From: Lentinula raphanica
Lineage: Eukaryota > Basidiomycota > Agaricomycetes > Agaricales > Omphalotaceae
Assembly (NCBI GenBank): GCA_027919835.1
Contig: JANVFP010000005.1
Location: 1,426,001 to 1,490,000, forward strand
Length of the DNA: 64,000 nt
Reading direction: 5' to 3'
Under the pieces are notes generated by a model, which was not told the origin of the DNA, ran no database searches, and saw only the letters and a program-made list of their open reading frames with translations. Both the position numbers and the translations under genes were made by a program. This document shows, piece after piece, positions 13,008-24,635 of this stretch (position 1 is its first letter; every line of letters begins with the position of its first letter).

Positions 13008-14502
13008 ATGCTCCCCTCACCATCTACTCTTCCTCCGCTACCAGCTGCTGAAGCAGCTGAAGAAAGCGATCCCCACTTCCCTTTAGGCCTCACACCCGCG
13101 GAGAAGCAATGGTCCGATCTCTATTCTTATGTTGCACGGCGAGGTTATCAGCTCCGTTCGCGATATCGTCCAGGATGGGTGGGCTCCTGGCTTCAGGAAG
13201 GAATCTCAACAGCTGAACTCTTGCTACGACCTACCTGGAGATATGAATACGAGGATGCATCACCGGTGAACGTTCCGTTGCATCAGCTTCATTCTCGTCT
13301 AATGTTTGGCTTCTACAGTCTCCCGGCCGATTAACCGTTATGGATGCTACACGCATTAGTGATGGTACTCCGGTCGCCCTCAAACTCATATCTATGTCTG
13401 CCCAGATCAACACACCGGACTCAAACGAACTCGAAATCCTCCAATATCTCTCCTCTCCCGCGCTGAACCAGGATCCTCGAAATCACTGCATCCAAATGAT
13501 TGACAGTTTCGAAGTTTTCACTCCTTCCGAGATGAAACAACTCAGCATGCAAGGTTTTTCAAACGCATACATTGTCGTTTTTCCGTTCGCAAGGAAATGG
13601 ACGGATATTCCTTTCAGGCTGGTTTGGGAATCTTTGGAGTTCATTCGGCAGATCTTAAATGTTCGTCTTGGTATTTATCGGCTCTTCAAGCCATCCTCAA
13701 AGATACTCTTAGGGATTAGCGTTTCTTCATGAACATAATATCGCTCATCGGTGAGTAACGACTTGAATGGAATGTAACAACATATCGTTTACAATATTAC
13801 TACTCGCAGGGATATACGCTCCGAGAACATAATGATGGATGCTACAAGCCAGTGCTTCTCTGGTGACTATCTCCTTGACGTGTTCATCCTTAATCGTTGA
13901 GGCTTTTGTAATAGCAACGAACCCATGCGACCGTATCGACACTCCTGTACGCTACCTCTTTATTGACCTAGGGTCAAGTACCAAGTTCGACCAATGTCGA
14001 TTGGTACGTTTTCGCCATGGATGGCACAAGGACATCCCCGAGATTTACGAGCTCGATAACGAGGGAAATCGGGTACCAACAAGGTTATATGACCCATTCA
14101 AAGGTGATGTTTTCGTTCTGGGTATGGTCTTGGAAAGATACTTTGGGAAGGTATGTTCCCTAATACATCGAGTTCGCTGAAGTTACTGACTCTTGCGCTC
14201 ATGTTCAGTCAATACCATGCCTTCGACCTCTTTTTTCTCTTATGCTGAGTAACTCTCCCGCTGATCGACCGACGGCTTCAGAAGTGCTCTCTCTCTTCTG
14301 CCAATACACCAAACCTGTATATGCTTCTCGTATACGGTCAATTATGCCAGTCTCAGATCCATGTACGCTGGAAGATGAAGATCTAGATTTCATTACCAGA
14401 CGGATGGTGTTGACTGTGGCATATATATGGGGTTGGGTGGATTACCTGAGATTGGTGTACAAGATCTTGTGGAGAGGGCACCAGCTCAGGATCGCATTGT
14501 GA
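13008..14502 (+). CDS. Divergent eukaryotic-type protein kinase
   Basis: Six exons: 13008-13265, 13319-13660, 13713-13750, 13810-13862, 13915-14150, 14209-14502; 406 aa. The kinase fold is visible in order: DGTPVALKLIS with the ATP-site Lys, then NGLAFLHEHNIAHRDIRSEN (catalytic loop), YLFIDLGSSTKF, DPFKGDVFVLGMVL and SNSPADRPTASEVL near the end. It belongs to the kinases expanded in mushroom-forming fungi, with weak identity to classical families. The catalytic loop has Arg where Lys is usual (HRDIR) and the metal-binding DFG is DLG, so activity could be reduced. Substrates are unknown. The ~110 residues before the kinase core match nothing I know. Confidence 0.82.
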
Positions 14503-14764
14503 TATGGAGGCAAACGATGAAGATTGGGTCTATATTCCCCGTGTATATCTCGAGATACCAGGCAGCCATGTGTCCCTCAATCCTCTAGTCAATATTTGCA
14601 AGAGTATAAATGGTCTTCATCCGCTTGCTCAGATTTTGGTGAGTCTTCTCGGTTTCATCAAGGATTGAAAACAGAAAGCAACATATGAGATCCTATTGTG
14701 TTACAACTAACGCGAAGAGACAGAGATTATCGACGATTTCGAAATCCTTCAGAAGACGCAACTA

Positions 14765-15771
14765 CTATCCCTGGAGCGGCGTCCACCTGATCACAACAAT
14801 GCAGTACTTTAGACCTGGATCAGGGACATCTTGCTCGGCGACCTCGTCGCGCTTCACCCATATCTTCTGAATCTGATTATATCTAATATCATCAAGCCTA
14901 CTCGGTCCAATCCATTCTTTCTTGACAATCGCGTTACCTGCTGTACTGAGTGTTTTACCATTGTTGAGACGCAGCGTTTCTTTGCTAACACGGCTGGCAA
15001 TGGCATAGATCTAAAAATCACCAAGTTATGTCTGGTTGCACATGGATATTTGAGACGACACACCTGGTCCTTGTCTCTTTCCATCGTTTCGAGCTCGAGA
15101 ATGACTTCCGCAAGTCTCTTTGAATGTTCTAGCCCCTTCGACCATCCTTCTTTCAGTCGTAGTGGATTGTTTCTTTCCCACCACCACCAATCGCCATGCC
15201 TTATAGTAATCTTCATCGACTCCGGCCTCATGTCCGGATTCTTGCAGACAGTTTCGAAACTCCCCTCCAAGTAATACTGCTGTGTAAAGAAGTGCACTCG
15301 GTGGATCCTATCTTTCTGGTCTTCGGTAAACCTCTCGAAATATCTCTTTGGATCACTAGCGTGTCTAATCCCCGGCGGAGCGCGATGGCACCAAAACACA
15401 TGCTCGTCGGCGTTCAGAGGCAAATATCGTGTCTCGAGGTAAACCAAACGACACGTTTGCAACAAACGAGGATCGATCCTCGAGGCATGATGGTAATCCG
15501 GGCGCGAATAATGTTTATCATCTCGATAAACTACAGAGAGATCTTCGTAGCTGAGCAGAGCGTATAGGAAGATCGTGTTGCGAATCTCAGGAGGGATATG
15601 GTAAAAGAGAGGAGACTGATGTTGTTTGTGATGTGCAGCGATGAAAGAAGCAATGAGTTCGGGGCCTGGAGGTGATATCTGGGCAGTCTGAGGTGAACTA
15701 CCGCGCCGCGTGCGTCGATTGAACAGTGCTCGAGGCTGATGCCTTGGGCCATTCACGATGGGCAATGACAT
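14765..15771 (-). CDS. Fungal 2EXR/DUF7730-like protein
   Basis: Two exons (15064-15771, 14765-15010) with a 53-nt intron keep frame; 317 aa. The start at 15771 is the first ATG after the promoter. The segment IPPEIRNTIFLYAL followed by LLQTCRLVYLETRYLPL is the hallmark of the fungal 2EXR/DUF7730 group: short F-box-like N-terminal motifs in many uncharacterised fungal proteins. The second exon (IYAIASRVSKETLRL to the stop) is only found if the GTGTGT..TTTAG intron is removed. Reading through it gives an unrelated tail. There is no signal peptide or membrane segment. The biochemical role is unknown; the N-terminal motif may be a protein-interaction element. It converges with the kinase gene. 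Confidence 0.72.
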
Positions 15772-16269
15772 GGTATGAGTATGTGAAGAAGTAGGAGCAA
15801 ACCTGATAGTAAAACAAAATGTGATTGATTGACTACTTATATACTGAGCGGCGAGCGCTGACACCGTTAAGCCTCGAGGCTCGCATGAATCATGATGATT
15901 CCCAAGAATTCCCAGCGGCCAGCCAATATGTATCAATTTCCTTCATGATAATTATTGTATTCACGCAAGGAGACTCAGGCCTGCTCAGGCCCAGAGTTCG
16001 AACTTCGCGGTTTCCATCCATTTAGACAACGATTTCATACAATATTCCAGTGCATTCAGAATCACCAATGTGATTGTCAGTCTGTATGGTACTGAACCTT
16101 GTTTGAGAGGTCCAGGAGAGGCCTTACAGAAATTGGTGAAAACGCGCAAGGTGACAAGTCTACATGATAGTTCAACGTTCAACACCTGTTCGACACGGTA
16201 TACATTTAACATTATAAGTCTACATTGTTCGATTAGCATTCATCAGGTTTTTGGTTGTAAGGTACATAG

Positions 16270-17923
16270 TCAGTTGATCATTGTCTCGCTCCAGCTCTCG
16301 TGAACGAGAAAAATGGGAACCGCAATTTTTAGTGGGAAGAAGGGAGATCTGGAATTATCGCTGGAATTAATGGGCGCGATTTGGAAAACCAGAAAGTCCT
16401 GCCATCTAATTAATTATTTTCGGCTTTGAAAATTGGGACAAGGACCTTGCCTGAATTTGGATCCTCCCAATGTCGAAGGAGCCATGCTCAACTTCTGGGG
16501 TGCATCGTATAGTACCTGAACCATCGAGGACACCTATGTTATCTGCATCTCTTACGGAGCTCGACGTGAGGTCACCGGAGTTGCTAATATCTGGTCTGAA
16601 CGAAGGAGGATTCGGGTACACTCGGGCTTCGCCAATAACGAAGCTTTTCCATACAACTTGATCTTTGACATCTACTCGTACTTGTCGATTGAGCGTCACA
16701 CTCAAAGAAATGAATCGTTTTGAGTTTCGCTTCAGGTCACCCGCTGGGCCTGGGGGTGAATTCAGTGGGATGGCAGAAGTTACCTCGTCGACCTGCTCAG
16801 TCACCAGACGCGAGTATAAACCTTGCAAGGATGATACGGATCCGGTGAGTTGGATGTGAAACGGTACCGTGTCAGCTAATCCGAATTCTAATTCTGAGGG
16901 TACGAAGAACTACTATGATATAGCACATAAGCTTCCATGCAAATGAGATATAAGGGGGAAATCTCTGACCTGAACTTCAATGGGAGCGAGTCCGAATGAG
17001 GGCCTAGATTGTAGGGTAGAGACTTTCTCGAACCAGGCTTCCGGAGCGCACTTGTACGTCTCCAGGAACAGTCCACATTCAGAGCTTTGCGCCTCTGGGT
17101 AGGAAAATAGAGGCATCAAAGGCCGCTCTCGAGGAAAATATTTGAAGGGAATACAGAATCTATGGCTTTCAATCAGTATACCGTGCTCTTGGTTTTCTGT
17201 TACGCTGAGAGGGGCTGACGATCTAGTTTTGTTCCAAAGCGAATTGCGTTGAACAATCATGACCAACTTCATGACATATGAGCCTGTGACAAGCATGTTA
17301 GATGAGGGAAAGTCACGGAAAGACATTAAGGCTGCATACATTCAGTATACAGGCCGGGAATTCCTGGCAATGAAATCTTGTGTGATGGAGGAAGAGAGAA
17401 TGCCTTGTCTCGGTCCTTGAAAGTGGACGGCAATACACTGGCAAAGTCGATATCGTTAGGACATTTTCCACCATCCCGCTTCTTGGACCACAGCTCGTAA
17501 CTTTGATCAAGAATCTTGATGGAGGTCGAAACTGAGTTTTGGCCGTGAACGCTGAGCTTTAGCTTTCCCTCGACCTGAAGTGGAATGCAGCCACAGGCCG
17601 CGGGTAGTTCGTATATAAATTAGCATATAAATGAGAGGCAAGCTAACCTTGAAAAGGACCTGCAAAAAATTCTCTGTATTCTTGTGGGTGAACGTCCCGG
17701 AGATCAGACCTCGTTGATGGTACAAAGGGAGCTCTATATCCTCCTTTTGCTCCTTCACGGTCACAGTCAAACCGGCAGAGAGGCAGCGCGCAGTGAAAAC
17801 TCCAGTGGGAGTCTGATAGACACGAGTGGAAGCTAGAACTTCCTCTCCCTCATTCAGATCCACTGAATAGCACGGGGGAGGGGCGGATGAAGTATAGCAT
17901 GGAAGAGGCGATCGCGAGTCCAT
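16270..17923 (-). CDS. Arrestin-like protein
   Basis: Five exons: 17648-17923, 17340-17574, 16970-17283, 16451-16909, 16270-16398; 470 aa. The N-terminus (PPPCYSVDLNEGEEVL, then GVFTARCLSAGLTVTVKEQ) and the body (VLFKVEGKLKLSVHG, EHGILIESHRFCIPFKYFP, PSELEFGLADTVPFHIQLTG) fit the arrestin beta-sandwich of fungal alpha-arrestin-like proteins. Such proteins act as cargo adaptors in ubiquitin-dependent endocytosis or signalling; the client here is unknown. No PPxY motif was seen, so a direct Rsp5 link is not supported. The last intron has a GC donor (16399-16450). Splicing it gives a tail with PLKIAVPIFLVHESW that looks like the family, whereas reading through gives an early stop. Confidence 0.8.
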
Positions 17924-18503
17924 CGACGAGCGTTCCAAGGATATGGAAGTTCAACGCACAGGAGTACCGGAGCAGTAACGAGTCACAGTTGTGCTTCACC
18001 TTTTCAGGAATTTTAAATAGTGCATTTCTACAAGGAGGCTGGAGGTCATACGGTGCATTTGTAAACGTACGAAATTGAAACGTTCCAGAGTTGAGATGGT
18101 ATCATCGTTTGTCAGCAAACGCGAGCTCGTTATGACTCGAATGAATTGGTGGACGGCGAAAGCGAAAGGGAATAGGAATATGGGAGACTAGGCGGATATG
18201 ATAGAAGAACTTGACGTAGTTACTGACAGTGACTTCCGGAGAGAACGCTGACTCTAAGATAGGTCTGATAGGACGGCCCGTTCTCGCTCACTAAACGTAT
18301 GCACGGTGAAGAGGTTACTTACCGGTGGGTGATTCTGAGATATCATAGACTTGTGACGACCTAGAAGGCCATGAGTGTTTGAGACTCGAAAGTTTACAAT
18401 GAGATATAAATAAAGCTACACTTGCATACAGTTCATGTAATACATAATCACCAAACCATTTTGTCTTGTACCATTTTGTTTTGTCCCCCGCAGTTCGAGT
18501 CAT
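17924..18503. other. Intergenic, arrestin-like gene promoter
   Basis: About 580 bp upstream of the arrestin-like start and downstream of the sulfoxide synthase stop. Only short frames occur. Nothing else recognisable. Confidence 0.4.
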
Positions 18504-20804
18504 TCAACACTCCACATCATACACCACTCTTCCACCTACCCACGCATATGGGTAATTATGTTGCCAGAAGTTCCGTACGGTCCTTCTGGAGGAGAGACGC
18601 GGAATTGTGGCATATGATGCTCCGAGCTGCGTGAAAGGAGAGTCAGCGACCATTCAACGAGAAGGAATAAGGGAGACACTCACAACAACTTGATGCTTCC
18701 CATCCCAGAAATCCTCAGAATATCCGGTGAACAAATTTGTACCAACGAATCCTTCGTGTCCTTGGAAAGATGTCGAAGTCCATTCCCAAACACCGCCATT
18801 CGTGCCTTTACTAAAAGGCGAGGAGGAACCCCCGCTCGCCGGACACACCGGATGCCAATGCCTGAACCCGGAGTCTCCTCCGCCTTCATATCCGACCTCA
18901 TACGTGTCCAAAAACAACCGAAGCTCGCCCTCAGTGGGCATTCTCCCACCTTTTGATTTCGCGTATGCTTCGAGATCATCGTACGCGGTGAGCACGGGCC
19001 AGGTGTGTGCGACTCTGAGCGGGACAGGACCATAGAGTGTGCGGACTTGGATTTCTGTTTCACCCGTCACTTCGTCTTCGGAGACTATCCAGCTTTTCGG
19101 TGCAGGGACCTTGCCTTGACTTTCGCGCCAGTATTGAGCGAATTCACCATTGCTCACTGGTCGCCACTCAGCTTTGAATTTTCCGATTTTGATAGCACGA
19201 GCAGGAGACTCGTTGTCCCAGCCGTATTCGTGGTGGACGACTTCATCTGCGTTGCTTCCATCAAAATTCAAATCGTCACCTTCGCTGTCGTCGTGTCCGA
19301 GAACGAGTTCTACTGGGCCTAGTGTGACGGTCTTCGCCTCAGGGTGAGACTCAGAGGGGTGAGCGTTGAAAGACTCCCATGTGGCGTCCCACTGGGCAGC
19401 GAGTACGTCCCAAGGAGGAGAAGCAAATCCTGGAGGAGGGAGAGTCGTGGGGAGATCCGAAGGAAGTGCTCCTGGAGAACGTTGAATGAGCATATACAAC
19501 AACGTCTCGACGTGCCAGCCCTCATGCTCGATGCACATGCAGAGCATCCTAGCGATCCTCCTCGTGAGCACCCGTTTTCCAGAGTCTAGTTCTTTGTAGA
19601 GATTTTCTAGACGAGAGCGGACTCCGTCGCGGAACTGAATGATGGTGGAGAGGGAAGGCCAGTCAGAATCGGCTTCGGGAACGACAGAATGGTTCTGTAG
19701 AAGATGGGAGTAGTGAGTGAGGAGACTACAAGAGGGAACGGATGTGAAACGTACATGGCAGTGATCCGGATCGTCGACGTGAGGGTCGATACCTCTCTAA
19801 AGAGAGAACACGAACGTTTCATTAGTCTCTCAATTCTCAAAGGCACTGCAGACGTATTCATACCTCGAAGATATTCCAGAAATATTTAGGCTCAGTCGGT
19901 TCCCCACCGACAGCCTTGGAGAGAAGCATATCCAAGAACGTAGGTATATGTCCAATATAGAACAAACACTTGTGCCTCAGATCAATAGGCTTCTGTAGCA
20001 ACATCTCCGATGGAATCATACGGAGCGTGACAAGGTCCCAAGCTGCCCAAAGGGTGTTCCATTCAGCCAAGGTTGGAATGTTTGGAGTGCTGTCGATGGA
20101 AGTGATAGCTTTGACGGGGGCAGAGCAAGAGGCCTCGGAGAGATGAGCAGGGCAGTAGGAAGGTGTGTGGGACATTGCTGGAAACACAACGGGTGGGCGT
20201 TCGAGGATATAAACGTAAGCCTTGGGTTCGGAAGAAGGGAAGGAGACGACTGAGCGCAGCCCTGCGACAGCAAATGCGTTGAGTAAACTGGCGTGGTGAG
20301 TAGGGGTTGTGGTCTTCGACGTCTAAGAAGAGTCGAGAACATTAGTACAGTGGCTTCGCAATCAAGTTTCGTCGACTCAACTGATTCAAGTGAAGGTTTG
20401 TGCGTCGCTGGTGTGCCTTTCACGACAACGAAGTCAGCATCTTTGAGTTCTGGCTTCGAGATATCACCAGCCAGAACTAGGCCTAATATCCCATCGACGG
20501 CATGTAAGTCGAACAGGCGACGAAGGGCATGGCCAAACTGTTCGGCAGACGATACAGACGAAGGGTAAGCTGTAGAAGGGATATACACATAGTGTGAAGG
20601 ATTAAGCAAAGTCAAAGAATCAGAAGACGATTCCGAAGCCGAAGACGACTCGGAATCAGAGTCATATGAAGGAGATGAAGAACGAGGGCTCGAGTTCGAG
20701 GAGATCGACTCATTGTGCTTCAGGTTCAAGTGTTTTGAGGAGAAGTCAGAGACGAGTCGGTCGATTTGACCAGTTATTTCAGTGGCAATTGTAGTAGAAG
20801 CCAT
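18504..20804 (-). CDS. Ergothioneine-type sulfoxide synthase (DinB + FGE), no methyltransferase domain
   Basis: Five exons: 20382-20804, 19864-20322, 19755-19796, 18684-19694, 18504-18626; 685 aa. From ~residue 240 it is a clear EgtB-like module: a DinB_2 domain with KCLFYIGHIPTF, FERGIDPHVDDPDHCH and CIEHEGWHVETLLYML, giving the three iron-ligand His. A formylglycine-generating-enzyme-like domain follows (PVSNGEFAQYW, GGRMPTEGELRLF, NGGVWEWTSTSF, GKHQVVLGASYAT, NYPYAWVGGRVVYD). Fungal Egt1 joins this module to an N-terminal EgtD methyltransferase. Here the first ~230 residues show no glycine-rich SAM-binding motif and instead contain an acidic/Ser linker and an unknown segment (FGHALRRLFDLHAVDGILG). 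It may use hercynine made by another protein, or be a paralogue with another substrate. Confidence 0.85.
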
Positions 20805-20860
20805 CGCACAGAGGGAGAGGATAATCGCAATGGGGAGTAGGAAAGAGCGCAAGAACAAGG

Positions 20861-20867
20861 CTTTATA
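20861..20867 (-). promoter_or_regulatory. TATA-like box of the sulfoxide synthase gene
   Basis: TATAAAG on the minus strand, 57 bp upstream of the ATG at 20804. It supports that start rather than the longer open frame further upstream, which lacks an ATG. Confidence 0.45.
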
Positions 20868-22018
20868 TTGTTAGAGAGGCGTACAAGCTAATTCATACAA
20901 AATCTGGGCACAAAAAACCACTTTGAGTGCAAAAACTGGGTCCGTGTACCGGAAGAGAGAGTCGAGTAACGCCGCATCCGATTGGTGCAAAGTGAATTCG
21001 GAATGATGAACACCATTTTGTGTGAAGCGTGGAATGAAGGGTCGCCGTTTGATAACGCTGATAACGATAAGGAATTCCTGGTAGACAACTCGAACAACAC
21101 CGTTGAAGCTAACAGTCCAGCCAAAGCAGCTTTGATGTCCAACAACCTTGCCTAAATTCTTGAAAGCTTGTCCACACCCATGAACCAGATCCGAGTATTC
21201 AGGTAGTCCAGGTAGTCAGCGGACCAGAAGCAGCCCAAACCAGACGTCAGATGTCTTGTTACCAGAGGCCAATCAGAAAATTCGGGAGAACGAATAATTT
21301 CCAAAACCTGCGGCATATACAAATGAAACGAGGCAATGAAAGGCGAGATCCGATGGAGCCGACCATTGAGCGTTAGCAGGGCGCAGATAGCGACGTGGCA
21401 GGATTCTAGTGGACGATAGCACGGGCCAAGGAATGATAGTGGGTCGGTTGCGTAAAACGGGGTGCAAAACGTTGATGTTGGAGAGTAATCGGTTCCAGGG
21501 AGGAGGAGCGTTATCAGCTGACGCCGAAGGCGAGAGGGAATTCGTGTTCCAACAACGGCCGACCAAGGTAGTTCTCTACCCACCCAGATAGACTAAGCAT
21601 CGACCTTTGTATAGTCCATAGTGGGTTGGCCAGAACTGGATGATTCGAGGATCATTTGATGATTGGTCCAAAGATACATTGCGCGTTTGTTCGATATTGA
21701 TTGAGGAGGTGATATTTAAGGACAATGGCGAGTACGATGATGAAGATGGTGATCGGAAAGAAGAGGAAATACTTGCTGTCCTTTGAAGGCCTTCTTATAT
21801 GTCTGAAGGTCGATGGTGTCGATATTGCGCCTTATTGCGTGCTCAGGTCACGAAAACGTGACATTTGTGATGCGTGACAAAAGCGCGAACAGGCTGCGCG
21901 ACGAAATCCAACGGGCTCTCATACTACATACTATGCTCTTATGTGCCGAAAGCTAGACGATGGATGAGGTTCGAATTTGCGCAGAACTGATATTGTAACG
22001 TAGACCGGGAACATATCG
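20868..22018. other. Gene-poor stretch
   Basis: About 1.15 kb. A minus-strand frame of ~140 codons (21152-21583) has no ATG at its head and no recognisable motif. I see no gene, RNA or repeat I can support. Confidence 0.4.
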
Positions 22019-22998
22019 CTATGAATCGTACGCTGGTAGTCCCCAATCCTCCGGCACAAATTCTTCAAGTGACTTCAATATCTGATCTGCCTTTTCATGT
22101 CCAAGATAATCCACGTTCAAGAGATTGACATCAGGAACCCATACAACTATGTAGGGCAGTGTCATTGTCGGGACTCAGATCGCACATAGATAAATGGAAC
22201 GCGTACCAGACATCCCTGCTCTTTTACCTGCTTGCATCCCCGGCAGTCCATCCTCCAACACCAATCCCTTCTTCTCTCCGACTTGTGTTCTTCCGTTAAG
22301 CTCACACCTGCCTCATCTTCTCCTTGCACAGGTCCAATATCTCTCCCAAGCATCTCCTTCGCTGCGATTAGAAAGATATCCGGATCGGGCTTTCCCCTCA
22401 TTCCAGGCCTTGGATCGTCACCGCAAATGACTTTACCCTCAAAGCATCCAAAGACGTCTTCCAGATGACCGGTCTTCATCTCATAGTTCCTTCTGCGAGA
22501 TCCTGTGGCGACAGCTATGGGTATATTGTGTTTCCTGAGATGGAGTACGAGTTTTCGGACGCCTGGGAGGAGTGGGACGGTTGGCCAGGCGAGATCTTGG
22601 AGGTTGTTGCGTTGGATGAGATAGTCTTCGAGTTTGAGCGGAATATCGGGGAAGAAGGAGAGTAGATGGAGCGCAGCTTCTCTTTCAGCTAATGATAATA
22701 GCAAAAGTTAATCTGAAAAAGACGCAACATGGGGAAGAACATACGTACGTTTCCCCATACACCCAGCTTTGATATCCCATGTCATCTCTTTACCGTACTT
22801 GCCCAAAATTTCGTCTGTACAGATTCGGAGTCGGTTCAGGTTCATACAGACTGTAGCGTACTGGTAACGTCGGTGTATATTTTTTCGGAGTCGATCATTA
22901 GACCTACATAAGATCGATTAAACATCTCAGAAAAATACGGTAGAAAGTTGCTCACCGTCCATATCGAACAGCACATACTCTACCTTAGATCTCGTCAT
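22019..22998 (-). CDS. HAD-superfamily phosphatase (HDHD1/GS1-like)
   Basis: Exons 22956-22998, 22862-22903, 22749-22814, 22207-22688 and 22019-22146; about 242 aa. HAD motifs: VLFDMDGLMIDSE (nucleophile and acid Asp), VATGSRRR (motif II), KPDPDIF (motif III Lys), and VLEDGLPGMQAGKRAGM (motif IV). The layout fits the GS1/HDHD1 group, which dephosphorylates pseudouridine-5'-phosphate or other small phosphates; the substrate here is not determined. Exon 4 is one base out of phase: either a very short 32-nt intron is removed near 22271-22302, or one base is missing in the AGAAGAAGGG run. A short extra 5' exon starting at an ATG at 23100 is possible. Confidence 0.8.
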
Positions 22999-24540
22999 TT
23001 CGAGCTTGGGATCAGCTTTCAAGTTGGATGGAAGTTGGAGTCTGGACGTGAAAAGACGTGAAAGCGAAAGAGTCATGACTCACATGAGCGTGAGCACCAT
23101 CAGCACGTGAAGACTTCTACGCGCTTTTATCACCAACCGTCAACGTCGAATCTTGCTCTCCGTCAACTACAACATTGTTCAGCCAGGCTATTGGCATCGG
23201 CGGTTGCTCTTTACGCGCATGACTAGAGATGACTAGTCCTCGGCACCCAAACTCTCATTCCACATGAATTTTTCCGTTCATCACGCAATGCTTGCTTAGA
23301 TGCACCGACAAAAATTGTTTCTCGCTCGGGCTCATTTCGTGCCAATTGCGGCGAATGGCGACGCTCATTGGAGCGAACATTCTCTCTGCCAAGAAATGGG
23401 TTTGGTGAAAAAGGTTAGTCGGTGGAAATACAATGCTGGCGGTAAGTGTAGCCAATTAGAATGAGTGCAACGAGTGTCTTGCACATTTTCATTCTACTAG
23501 TCTGACTTGGGAGACTACAATTCTCCATGTTTCTCGCGAGTTTTGAACACCACGACAGAATAAGTACATAACTAATGCCTCGTGAGGAAGCTGGTAGGAC
23601 TTCATTCAAGTTCGACGAACTCGGGTAACCACAACGGTTGGACGGTTGCAATTCTCTTGGCCTTTCACAACTCCACCACTTTCTCCGTTCTCCAAGCTTC
23701 CTTGTCTGGACTCTGCCGCCACCGATATTTCTGCTACACTGTATTCTACTGTAAGCTCCCGACTCCACAGATGGAGCACCCTCAACTTCGAGTCTTACGA
23801 TGTATAGGAGGACTTGAGAACGAAGGCTTCTTGCTCTGACGATCTCGAATCTTCTCCCGCAATCTCCACTCATTTTTCTTATCAAGCTATAGCCTACTTA
23901 CGCATGATCATCTGTGCCTCCTCGACAATATATCATTGACTGGCTTTCTACGAGGAGCATTAGGCCACAACGACTTTTGCTCGCTTCAAACAATGACTGG
24001 AAATCCTCTCAGGACTGGGTATTGGAACACACCTTAGTGTTTCGTGTCCTGAAATCAAACCAACAATCCGGAATTTCCATGGCTCCTGCAAAGTCACAAT
24101 GGTCCTCATAGGTCTATTTTTTCCCTCTTATCTGCCATCTCTCGGATCTCTGTATCTCTCCCGCCAATGATCGCATGTTCATTTTGAACGACAGCCAGTT
24201 TTCAACAGTTCTTCAAGAAGCCCTATCGTCTTCGAAGATGGTGGTCATGCTATTCCAAGTCGTTATCTCAGTGATGCAGAGGAAATTGAAAGGCACTAGA
24301 ATATATTTCAGTTCCAAGTACAAGGACCCAGCATAAGGAATCAAACAATATCTGATCTGGTGTCGTGTGGCTTATCAACGAATAAAGTTGAAGAACCCCC
24401 AACCGGTTTCTTTTATCTCACAAAATTAGATTCTAACATGTGTAGCTCGTTTCGTGTCACGCACCGCCTTCTAGTCAAGAACCCATTCTAGATTCAAGGC
24501 TCAAGTCTCAAATCTCAAGCACTGATAATTCATGACGATG
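22999..24540. other. Intergenic region, no gene supported
   Basis: About 1.5 kb between the HAD phosphatase start and the G1 peptidase promoter. A 156-codon minus-strand frame (23415-23885) is Arg/Ser-rich with no motif and overlaps an equally weak plus-strand frame. I treat both as chance. Confidence 0.35.
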
Positions 24541-24558
24541 CACATTCTTCCATGAGTC

Positions 24559-24566
24559 TATAAAAG
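24559..24566 (+). promoter_or_regulatory. TATA box of the G1 peptidase gene
   Basis: TATAAAAG, 70 bp upstream of the ATG. It is the same octamer, in nearly the same context, as that before the glucoamylase gene. A CT-rich leader follows just before the start codon. Confidence 0.55.
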
Positions 24567-24635
24567 CGCTACCCAAAATACCAATCCTCCAGCTCTTCTA
24601 CGAGTCCCCATCTTCACCACCTCTCTCTCTCCACG

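Noticed and set aside
14504..14870. Plus-strand frames downstream of the kinase (MEANDEDWVYIP...)
   Set aside because: The right half is antisense to the second exon of the 2EXR-like gene, and the frame needs an awkward splice to avoid stops. No family support.
21152..21583. Minus-strand 143-codon frame
   Set aside because: No ATG at its head, no motif, and overlapping weak frames on both strands.
23415..23885. Minus-strand 156-codon frame
   Set aside because: Arg/Ser-rich without motif; a matching plus-strand frame of similar quality overlaps it.
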